Origin: CAZDDI01 sp964504195
GTDB taxonomy: Bacteria > Chloroflexota > Anaerolineae > B4-G1 > SLSP01
Direction of reading: 5' to 3'
DNA: 50,334 nt
Assembly: GCA_964504195.1 (NCBI GenBank)
Contig: CAZDDI010000028.1
Coordinates: forward strand, 1 to 50,334
A model generated the notes under the pieces. That model made no database searches and was not told where the DNA came from. It saw only the letters and a program-made list of their open reading frames with translations. The translations under genes were made by a program, and so were the position numbers. Below are positions 23,831-30,398 of the stretch, in pieces. The stretch's first letter is position 1, and each line of letters opens with the position of its first letter.

Positions 23831-23947
23831 ATGGTAAATTGCGCGTTTATGTCGTGCAACTCAACCGGCGGTTGCGCGGTTGATAAAACGCGCCTAAGTG
23901 ACATAAGGAGGTTGAAATGTCATGTAAAATTAAAACTTTGCTGCTAA
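23831..23947 (+). CDS. possible 38-residue cysteine-rich leader peptide
   Basis: ATG 23831 is preceded by AAGGAGG with three bases between. It encodes MVNCAFMSCNSTGGCAVDKT followed by 18 residues and ends by overlapping the lipoprotein start in another frame. Six Cys in 38 residues (4, 9, 14, 30, 37, 38). It could be a translated leader controlling the hairpin ahead of the lipoprotein ribosome site, or chance. I recognise no family. Confidence 0.25.
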   Translation: MVNCAFMSCNSTGGCAVDKTRLSDIRRLKCHVKLKLCC

Positions 23948-24951
23948 CAGGTATGCTGGTGTTAGCCTTGTTGACGTTTGCGTGTAGATTCCCCGCGCCG
24001 CCGGAGGTCATCCCTGAAGCGACGCCCACACCGCCCGTTGAGGCCGCCCCTGAACTGCTCTTCAGCATGGCATACGAAGACGCGCGCGTGTATAGCGTGG
24101 CCTTCTCCCCTGATGGCAACCTGGTCGCCGGCGGTGGTTACATGGAGGCCCGCCTCTGGCAGGTGCGCGATGGCGCGCTTGCCAGCGTGATCGAATACCA
24201 TCACAGCGTTGATGATCTCGCCTTTTCGCCCGATGGCAGTCTGCTGGGTGCCGGGCAGGGCGTGTACGGTGTGCGGCTGATGCACGTGGCCGATGGCGAG
24301 GAACTCCACCAGCTCCACGGCGGGTACAACAACTATCTGGCCTTCTCCCCCGACGGCGAGACGGTCGCCACCGGCAATCGCGATGGCGTTGTCTGGCTCT
24401 GGCGCGTTGCGGATGGCGAGCAACTGGCCGAGTTCGAGCCGCCCCTCAGCGAGTGGCTTAGCGCCCTGGCCTTCTCCCCCGATGGCGAGAGCGTCGCCGC
24501 CGGGCACTGGGACGGCACGGTTTTCCTCTGGCGGGTGCGCGATGGGCAGCTGCTCCACACGCTTGCCCCGCAGTTCGACTATGCCAGCGCCAATGACCTG
24601 GCTTTCTCGCCCGATGGGGAGTTGCTGGCGGTGGCCGGCGCGCGCCACGAGCAGGGCGATGTAGTGCGGCTGTGGCGGGTGGGCGATGGCAGTATCCACC
24701 AGGAGTTGCCCCTGTCCCGTGAGGGCAAAGCCGTGGCTTTCTCCCCCGATGGGCGCTGGCTGGCGGCGGGTTCCCAGGCGGAGCTCGCCATCTGGGAGCT
24801 GCCGACGTTGACCCTGCGGCACACCCTCGACCACGTCGCACAGACCGAGGAGACTGACTGGATCACCGGCCTGGCCTTTTCCCCCGACAGCACCCTCCTC
24901 GCCGCCGGGCGTTGGAGCGGCGTGCTGGATCTTTGGCGGCTGGCCCCCTGA
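23917..24951 (+). CDS. WD40 beta-propeller lipoprotein
   Basis: Probable membrane-anchored extracellular lipoprotein. A signal peptide (MSCKIKTLLLTGMLVLALLT) ends in a lipobox-like LTFAC with Cys23, followed by a Pro/Thr-rich linker (24-45). The rest is one seven-bladed WD40 propeller: seven VAFSPDG/LAFSPDG-type blades can be counted (ending in LAFSPDSTLLAAG), each with a later LW.V.DG-like strand. Propellers bind protein partners, so a scaffolding role is likely; the partner is unknown. ATG 23917 has AAGGAGG five bases upstream. A strong palindromic terminator follows. It lies between the primosome operon and recA but has no evident functional tie to them. Confidence 0.88.
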   Translation: MSCKIKTLLLTGMLVLALLTFACRFPAPPEVIPEATPTPPVEAAPELLFSMAYEDARVYSVAFSPDGNLVAGGGYMEARLWQVRDGALASVIEYHHSVDDLAFSPDGSLLGAGQGVYGVRLMHVADGEELHQLHGGYNNYLAFSPDGETVATGNRDGVVWLWRVADGEQLAEFEPPLSEWLSALAFSPDGESVAAGHWDGTVFLWRVRDGQLLHTLAPQFDYASANDLAFSPDGELLAVAGARHEQGDVVRLWRVGDGSIHQELPLSREGKAVAFSPDGRWLAAGSQAELAIWELPTLTLRHTLDHVAQTEETDWITGLAFSPDSTLLAAGRWSGVLDLWRLAP

Positions 24952-24971
24952 GCAAACGTCCCTAATTGTGT

Positions 24972-25004
24972 CAACCAGGCCGGAGTTAATCTCCGGCCTG
25001 GTTG
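24972..25004 (+). terminator. terminator of the WD40 lipoprotein gene
   Basis: CAACCAGGCCGGAG and CTCCGGCCTGGTTG are perfect 14-bp arms around TTAAT. No T run follows, so efficiency is uncertain. Confidence 0.7.
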
Positions 25005-25032
25005 CTGTGCCGAAAGTGGATGTAATGTAACC

Positions 25033-25061
25033 TTGTTCCTCCTCGCAAAACAGGCTATAAT
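25033..25061 (+). promoter_or_regulatory. upstream recA promoter (P1)
   Basis: TTGTTC (25033-25038), 17-bp spacer, consensus TATAAT (25056-25061), about 225 bases before recA. The double palindrome at 25130-25170 would lie in its leader. Confidence 0.5.
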
Positions 25062-25129
25062 AATAGGAAACCTTGACAGAAAATTTAACGCACTCTACAA
25101 GGGGCGGCTTGGTGGGAGATGTGCGTAGC

Positions 25130-25170
25130 ACAGGATTTATCCTGTTCCGGCAAAGCAGGATAAATCCTGC
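25130..25170 (+). repeat. paired palindromes CAGGATTTATCCTG / CAGGATAAATCCTG
   Basis: ACAGGATTTATCCTGT (25130-25145) and GCAGGATAAATCCTGC (25155-25170) are adjacent self-complementary units, one being the other's variant. They lie between the two recA promoters. Confidence 0.75.
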
Positions 25171-25180
25171 TTTACAAGGC

Positions 25181-25209
25181 TTGTAATCATAGAACATCCG
25201 TGCTATAAT
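25181..25209 (+). promoter_or_regulatory. proximal recA promoter (P2) with possible LexA operator
   Basis: TTGTAA (25181-25186), 17-bp spacer, TATAAT (25204-25209). The spacer contains AGAACATCCGTGCT, close to the Gram-positive type LexA box (GAAC-N4-GTTC) with one mismatch in the right half. This suggests SOS control, which is known for recA generally. Confidence 0.55.
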
Positions 25210-25285
25210 CAACAGTAAATCAACATCATTAGAAGGCAGGTACACCATGAAGAAATCGAGTGAATCAAGCAAAGGAGGCCCGACA

Positions 25286-26356
25286 ATGGCAGATGTAGGG
25301 CGGGACAAGGCGCTGGATCAGGCGGTGGCGCAGATCAAGCGGCGCTTTGGCGAGGGTGCATTGATGCGCCTGGGCGAGGCGACGCACTTGAACATCGAGG
25401 TGATCCCCACCGGCTCGTTGGCGCTGGATGTAGCGCTGGGCGTGGGCGGCGTCCCGCGCGGGCGCATCACCGAGATTTACGGCCCGGAAGGGTCTGGCAA
25501 GACCACCCTCTGTCAGCACATCGTCGCCGAAGCGCAACGGATGGGCGGCGTGGCAGCGTTCATTGATATGGAACACGCGCTCGATCCTACCTACGCGGTG
25601 GGCTGTGGCGTGAATATCAACGACCTGTACATCGCGCAGCCCGATACCGGCGAGCAGGCATTGGAAATCGCTGAGACGCTGGTGCGCAGCGGCGCGGTGG
25701 ATGTGATTGTGGTGGACTCGGTGGCGGCGTTGGTGCCGCGCGCCGAAATCGAAGGCGAGATGGGCGACAGTCACCCCGGCTTGCAGGCCCGGCTGATGAG
25801 CCAGGCGTTGCGCAAGCTATCGGGCGCCATCAAGCAGAGCAACGGCGTGATGATCTTCACCAATCAGCTGCGTGAGAAAATCGGCGTGATGTTCGGTTCG
25901 CCGGAGACCACGTCCGGCGGGCGCGCGCTCAAGTTCTATGCCTCGGTGCGGCTGGATGTGCGCAAAGTAACGGCCATCAAGACGCAGGGGGACATCGTGG
26001 GCCATCGCACCCGTGTCCGCGTGACCAAGAACAAGGTCGCGCCGCCGTTCCGCGTGGCCGAGTTCGACATTATGTTTGGGCAAGGCGTCAGCAAAGAGGG
26101 CGACATGGTGGATGTGGGCCTGGAGCTGGGAATCGTGGAAAAGCGCGGCTCGTTCTACTACTACGAGGGTGAGCGGTTCGCCCAGGGCCGCGAGAACGCC
26201 AAGGATTACCTCAAGGACAACAAGGAGACCGCCGCGCGTCTGGAGGAACAGATTCGCCAGAAGTTAATGAACCTGGGATCCGCCCCGCTGGAAATGGGCG
26301 TGGGGCAGGTCGAGATCGAGGATGATGAAGACTCGGCGGAGAATTTCGAGGATTGA
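25286..26356 (+). CDS. recA: recombinase RecA
   Basis: DNA strand-exchange protein for homologous recombination and co-protease for LexA. Walker A is GPEGSGKTT (66-74), Walker B region VDVIVVDSVAALVPRAE, followed by MGDSHPGLQARLMSQALRKL, the L2 loop FTNQLREKIGVMFGSPETTS, and an acidic C-terminal tail (EIEDDEDSAENFED). 356 residues, standard, no intein. ATG 25286 is chosen because AGGAGG at 25273-25278 is seven bases upstream and MADVGRDKALDQA looks like a normal RecA start. An in-frame ATG at 25247 would add 13 residues. Transcription is probably from the two upstream promoters, the nearer with a LexA-like site. Confidence 0.97.
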   Translation: MADVGRDKALDQAVAQIKRRFGEGALMRLGEATHLNIEVIPTGSLALDVALGVGGVPRGRITEIYGPEGSGKTTLCQHIVAEAQRMGGVAAFIDMEHALDPTYAVGCGVNINDLYIAQPDTGEQALEIAETLVRSGAVDVIVVDSVAALVPRAEIEGEMGDSHPGLQARLMSQALRKLSGAIKQSNGVMIFTNQLREKIGVMFGSPETTSGGRALKFYASVRLDVRKVTAIKTQGDIVGHRTRVRVTKNKVAPPFRVAEFDIMFGQGVSKEGDMVDVGLELGIVEKRGSFYYYEGERFAQGRENAKDYLKDNKETAARLEEQIRQKLMNLGSAPLEMGVGQVEIEDDEDSAENFED

Positions 26357-26374
26357 TTTAATTTTAGCTCGCGG

Positions 26375-26440
26375 CGGATGGTCAAATCCGTCGCTGGAAT
26401 TGACCATCCAGCGGGGGCATAAACAGCGCAATTTATGCCC
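26375..26440 (+). repeat. three adjacent hairpins after recA
   Basis: CGGAT-GGTCAA-ATCCG (26375-26390), CGCTGGA...TCCAGCG (26392-26413) and GGGCATAAA...TTTATGCCC (26415-26440). The first two share the GGATGGTCAAATCC-type core in opposite orientation, also seen at 36705-36780. Confidence 0.75.
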
Positions 26441-26470
26441 GTGAGGGCCATGCCCGGCAAAGATAATGTA

Positions 26471-26501
26471 CGCGCCCCCCAGCTCGATGCTGGGGGGCGC
26501 G
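26471..26501 (+). terminator. recA-downstream terminator hairpin
   Basis: CGCGCCCCCCAGC (26471-26483) and GCTGGGGGGCGCG (26489-26501) are perfect 13-bp arms with a TCGAT loop. Only a weak GTTGTTGG tail follows. Confidence 0.65.
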
Positions 26502-26528
26502 TTGTTGGCAACTTACGAAATACTCTCA

Positions 26529-26576
26529 GGGGATCGCCAGATCCCCGTCCCGGTCTGGATCGCCAGATCCAGACCG
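26529..26576 (+). repeat. paired hairpins with GGATCGCCAGATCC core
   Basis: GGGGAT-CGCCAG-ATCCCC (26529-26546) and CGGTCTGGAT-CGCCAG-ATCCAGACCG (26551-26576). The 14-base core GGATCGCCAGATCC is identical in both, while the outer arms differ but remain complementary. GAGCAAAT follows as at 6922. Confidence 0.85.
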
Positions 26577-26598
26577 AGCAAATGCAAAGAGTAAGCCA

Positions 26599-27897
26599 CT
26601 ACCCCTTCGCGACGACGTTCATATCATCCAGCATCAGATACGGCTGGTTGAGAGCGCGGTAGACCCACTCCGTCTCCTGGCTCACGGCGGCGACGTGGCG
26701 CAGCACGTCGTAGATGTTGCCGGCGAGCGAGACATCCTTCACGCGGCCCAGGATTTGCCCGTTCTCGATCCGGTAGGCCACCGCGAGCGGGTTGGAGAAC
26801 GCCCCGGAGATGATGTTCCCCTGGCCCAGCCCCAACATACTCTCGACCCACAGCCCCTCTTTGATGCCGGCGAGCATCTCCGCCAGCGGCGTCTCACCCG
26901 CGCTCAGGCACATCGTACTGCCGGAGGGACTGGGCAGGCTGAACAGCCCGCGCTCACCGTTGCCGGTGGATTCCACGCCCGCCTGCGCCGCCGTCTTGAG
27001 ATCGTAGAGGAAGCCCCGCAACACGCCCTGCTCCACCAGCACGTTGCGGCGATGCGGCACGCCCTCATCATCGTAGGGCGCGCTGTTGTAGCGTCCCGGC
27101 AAAGTAGCGTCATCCACAAACGTGAGTTTGGTGTCGAAAATCTGCTCGCCGATGCGCCCGGCCAGCGGCGAAATGCCCTTGACGACCTGTTTGCCGTTGA
27201 GCGCCACCATGAGGGGATAGGTCAACATCAGCCCGCCAAAGGGTGAGAAAATCACCGGCATCCGCCCGGAGCGCGCGGGGACGATGGTTTGCGCCAGGCG
27301 CAAGTGCTTGCCCATCCGCCGCACCGGGGTCATGTAATCCTCATCCCACAGCGTCGTGCCGAGCGCGTCGTAGAGCATCAACACATCATCGCCTTTCACC
27401 CGGTTGACCCCAAAGTCAATCGAGAAGGGCGAGCGGGTGACGGCAATCTCCGCGCCGGCCTGGTTGCGCAGCGCGGTTTGCTGCACCGCCCGGCGCAAAT
27501 CCACATCCACCAGCCCCTCGGGATCCACCGCGCGCAGGTAGGCGACAATTTCCTGGCCGATTTCGACCAGCCGCGCGATAGGCAGCTCCGGGATGCGGGC
27601 ATCGTAGCAATCCACCGCTGGCGCGGGCAATGCGCCGGGGAAGACCAGCGGGGTTTGGTCGCCATAAGCGGCAGATTCCAGCACATTGGCGATCAGTTTC
27701 TCCGTTGCGCTGGCGTCGCTCGAAGCGGCAAAGCCCAGCCGCCCCGCTTTGACCACGCGCACCGCCAGGCCGCTGGTCTCTTCCACCTGATTGGTTTTGA
27801 GTACGTTGGATTCGAAGCGAATCGTGGTGACTTCGCTTTGCAGCTGCAACACCTCGATTTGTTCGGCTTGTCCCTGTAGTTGTTCTAGGATTTCCAT
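26599..27897 (-). CDS. pmbA: TldE/PmbA-family subunit of the TldD/E protease
   Basis: Non-catalytic partner of TldD in a heterodimeric metalloprotease that trims unfolded peptides and matures some modified peptides. Recognisable PmbA features are NQVEETSGLAVRVVKAGRLGF near residue 40, the AYGD..PLVFPG segment and the late GQGNIISGAFSNPLAV block. No HExxxH, as expected for TldE. 432 residues, normal. ATG 27897 lies two bases after the tldD stop, so the genes are co-translated; the longer frame to 28008 runs into tldD and is rejected. No modified-peptide cluster is nearby. Confidence 0.92.
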   Translation of the reverse strand: MEILEQLQGQAEQIEVLQLQSEVTTIRFESNVLKTNQVEETSGLAVRVVKAGRLGFAASSDASATEKLIANVLESAAYGDQTPLVFPGALPAPAVDCYDARIPELPIARLVEIGQEIVAYLRAVDPEGLVDVDLRRAVQQTALRNQAGAEIAVTRSPFSIDFGVNRVKGDDVLMLYDALGTTLWDEDYMTPVRRMGKHLRLAQTIVPARSGRMPVIFSPFGGLMLTYPLMVALNGKQVVKGISPLAGRIGEQIFDTKLTFVDDATLPGRYNSAPYDDEGVPHRRNVLVEQGVLRGFLYDLKTAAQAGVESTGNGERGLFSLPSPSGSTMCLSAGETPLAEMLAGIKEGLWVESMLGLGQGNIISGAFSNPLAVAYRIENGQILGRVKDVSLAGNIYDVLRHVAAVSQETEWVYRALNQPYLMLDDMNVVAKG

Positions 27898-27899
27898 GA

Positions 27900-29270
27900 T
27901 TATGCCCCCCCGATGACGACATTCTGAATGCGGACGTGCGGCGCACCCATCGCCACCGGCAGCGGCATCTGGCCGCCCTTGCCGCACCCGCCGCCGGTCT
28001 GCGTCCACACGAAATCATTGCCGATAGCGTCAATGTTCTGCAATGTGGCGAACAGATTGCCTGCCAGAATCACATCCTTCACCATCTCCGCCAGCTCGCC
28101 GTGGCGGATCATGTAGGCGTAGCCGGAGCTGAACGAGAAGGCTTCCAGTTCCGTATTCCCGCCGTAGGCATCGCAGGCATAGATGCCCAGCTCGATGTCC
28201 TTGATCATCTCCGCGAAGGAGCTCTCGCCCGGCGCAATCGCCGTGTTGGTCATGCGGACGATGGGCGGGAAGCGGTAGCTGATGGCGCGCGCGTTGCCGG
28301 TGGGCTGCTCGCCCATCCGGGCGGCGGTCTCGCGGGAGTGTAGGCGTCCCACCAGAATGCCGTTGCGGATGAGATCATTACGTCGGGTGGGCGTGCCTTC
28401 ATCATCGTACTTGTGCGTGCCGCGCAAGCCAGGCGTCGCGCCATCCTCAAAGACATTGAGGAAATCCTGCCCGAAGCGCCGCCCCAGCACCATCATCTCC
28501 CGCGCCGCCGGGTTCTCGTAGATAAAATCGGCCTCCGAGAGATGCCCGAAGGCTTCGTGGATGAACACGCCGGCCAGCTGCGGGTTGATGATGACCGGAT
28601 ACTGGCCGCCCACCACGCTTTTCGCGCTCAACAGCTCCACTGCGCGGCGGGCGGACGTTTGCGCCAGCGTTTCGAGATTTTGGGCGATCTCAAAACCAGC
28701 CGGCAGCGAGAGGCTCTCGTGCGCCTGCTGGACATCGTTCCCATCGCGGGCGATGGCCGCGCATAGCACCGCGACCATCGGGCGTTCTTCCTCGATGCGC
28801 GTTCCCTCGGAGTTGGCGAACGTCACATGCTTGAACGAGTCGTTGTAGACGCTAACCGTGTCCACAATCTGCTCGCTATAGCCCAGCATGAGCGCATTGT
28901 AGCTCTCGATGAGGGCTTTCTTTTCCGCCAGTGAGACGCGGCGGAAATCTTGCTCCAACGTCACCGTGATCTGGTCTTGGACGACCGGAATCGGCGCGAG
29001 TTCGATGGGCGTCTCGCTCTTGACGTTGCCCGCGCACTCATACGCCTGCGCTACTTTTTCGGCCAGTTGATCGCGGCTGTTGAAGGTGACAATGCCCCAG
29101 CCGCCATCGCGGCGGAAGCAGCGCACAATGCCGCCCGCATCAATCACGCTGCTGGCGTTCTCTAGCTCGCGCCCGCGGAAGCTCACGGTGGTTGTGTCCC
29201 GCTCCTCCAGGCGGATTTCCGTGTAATCGGCCTTACTCAGGCCCAACGCTGCAGATAGTTTGTCGTGCAT
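27900..29270 (-). CDS. tldD: TldD metalloprotease subunit
   Basis: Catalytic subunit of the TldD/TldE protease. The zinc motif HEAFGH (His238, Glu239, His243) follows VIINPQLAGVFI, the hallmark of TldD. Other conserved blocks: ASSVIDAGGIVRCFRRDGGW and the C-terminal TQTGGGCGKGGQMPLPVAMG. At 456 residues it is of standard length. ATG 29270 has AGGAGG five bases upstream; the TTG at 29273 is rejected. The promoter at 29358-29385 drives both genes. Confidence 0.94.
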   Translation of the reverse strand: MHDKLSAALGLSKADYTEIRLEERDTTTVSFRGRELENASSVIDAGGIVRCFRRDGGWGIVTFNSRDQLAEKVAQAYECAGNVKSETPIELAPIPVVQDQITVTLEQDFRRVSLAEKKALIESYNALMLGYSEQIVDTVSVYNDSFKHVTFANSEGTRIEEERPMVAVLCAAIARDGNDVQQAHESLSLPAGFEIAQNLETLAQTSARRAVELLSAKSVVGGQYPVIINPQLAGVFIHEAFGHLSEADFIYENPAAREMMVLGRRFGQDFLNVFEDGATPGLRGTHKYDDEGTPTRRNDLIRNGILVGRLHSRETAARMGEQPTGNARAISYRFPPIVRMTNTAIAPGESSFAEMIKDIELGIYACDAYGGNTELEAFSFSSGYAYMIRHGELAEMVKDVILAGNLFATLQNIDAIGNDFVWTQTGGGCGKGGQMPLPVAMGAPHVRIQNVVIGGA

Positions 29271-29357
29271 CAAAACCTCCTCTGAAAAATCTACAAATCG
29301 GCAAATCTCAAAATCGTTTGTGTAGAAAGATGCTTGGTAGTTCGTGGGAACCTCTTT

Positions 29358-29385
29358 ATTATAGCCCAGAAGCGAGGACGTTCAA
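29358..29385 (-). promoter_or_regulatory. promoter of tldD-pmbA
   Basis: On the minus strand TTGAAC (29380-29385), 16-bp spacer, TATAAT (29358-29363). Just beyond it ACCCTTCGCAAGGGT (29405-29419) can fold and may close the radical SAM transcript. Confidence 0.6.
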
Positions 29386-29422
29386 AGCCTTGCAAAGGTT
29401 TCTAACCCTTCGCAAGGGTGTC

Positions 29423-30205
29423 TCACCCCGGCCAGTAGGCTGTGACCTGGACCCCGGTGCGGCGGGTGGCCTCTTCGGCGAGTGCGCGCAGGCGGTAGGG
29501 CGGGATGCGCGCCACACTCACCTCGGCGACGGGGTAATCGGTGCTGTAGATTTGCGCCTGCGTGGGGCGAATCGCTGCGAGTGCGGCCAGCCATGCCTCG
29601 AAGGTGTCGCCCTCCGCGTTGGTAACCGGCCCGCCGATGAACGCGCTCTGGGTGATGGCGTGGGGCACACTTTGGATCGCCGCGCAGAGTGCGTCCACTG
29701 TCAGCCCGGCGACGGGGCGATCTATCAGCGCGAAGGTGTGCGGATCGCCCGCATCGAGCTTGAGGATGGGCGCATCGCAGCGCAACAGGGCGGCGTGGAT
29801 GTCCGGGCGCGTGAGCGTGGTGGCGTTGGAGAAGACCGTGATCTTTGCGCGCGGCGCGAAGCGGTCGCGCAGCCGCGCCGTCTCCGCCAGGATGGCGGGG
29901 AAGTACGGGTGCAGCGTCGGCTCGCCGTTGCCGGAGAAGGTCAGCGAATCCACCTCCGGGGCGCGGTGCAATGCTTGCGCGATGGCCTTGAGGAGCGTTT
30001 CCGCGCCGGGCAGGTCGTGCTCGTTGGGCGTGAGTGTCTTGAGGTGCGTCGGCCCGTAGTGGCAGTAGATGCAATCGAAGGAGCAGATTTTGCGCTGCGT
30101 GGAGAGCAAGTTGATGCCGAGCGACAGCCCCAGCCGCCGCGAGTGGAGCGGGCCGTAGCACACGGCCCGCTCCAGGGGTAAGACGGTTCTTATGCGGTTA
30201 TTCAT
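29423..30205 (-). CDS. radical SAM protein
   Basis: Binds a [4Fe-4S] cluster and SAM to start radical chemistry; the substrate is not evident. The cluster motif is KICSFDCIYCHYG (C-x3-C-x2-C, about residues 40-52), and GNGEPTLHP near 95 is the usual GGE-type SAM motif. The opening VCYGPLHSRRLGLSLGINLL and the length (260) match a family of radical SAM proteins annotated only as such in many bacteria. No clear ribosome site before ATG 30205. It is separated from tldD by a promoter. Confidence 0.88.
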   Translation of the reverse strand: MNNRIRTVLPLERAVCYGPLHSRRLGLSLGINLLSTQRKICSFDCIYCHYGPTHLKTLTPNEHDLPGAETLLKAIAQALHRAPEVDSLTFSGNGEPTLHPYFPAILAETARLRDRFAPRAKITVFSNATTLTRPDIHAALLRCDAPILKLDAGDPHTFALIDRPVAGLTVDALCAAIQSVPHAITQSAFIGGPVTNAEGDTFEAWLAALAAIRPTQAQIYSTDYPVAEVSVARIPPYRLRALAEEATRRTGVQVTAYWPG

Positions 30206-30264
30206 CGAAAATAGCGAATGGCGAATTGTGAATTGCGAATTGCAAATGTTAACGCTGCATCTAC

Positions 30265-30282
30265 GCGGATCTGGCGATCCGC
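30265..30282 (+). repeat. GGATCTGGCGATCC hairpin (reverse-oriented core)
   Basis: GCGGATC-TGGC-GATCCGC. Its core is the exact reverse complement of GGATCGCCAGATCC at 26531 and 26557. The rest of 30206-30398 contains GCGAATTGCGAATTGCAAAT-type text and a TTACGCATTACGCTTTACG-type repeat (30310-30334). Confidence 0.75.
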
Positions 30283-30398
30283 TCAGAGCACCTCAACAAA
30301 ATCTTCTTTACGCATTACGCTTTACGCAGTACGAGCGTTGTGCGTGCAAGGCTTTCATCAGGTGAGGTTGGTCATGCGCGAATGAACATCCGCAGCCC

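Noticed and set aside
22258..23904. 548-residue minus-strand frame over the helicase loader
   Set aside because: Shadow of a GC-rich gene; the plus strand has Walker motifs twice and operon overlaps, and the minus product is His/Arg/Gln-rich without any family features.
29192..30181. 329-residue plus-strand frame opposite the radical SAM gene
   Set aside because: Arg-rich antisense translation; the opposing strand has the cysteine cluster motif and SAM motif.
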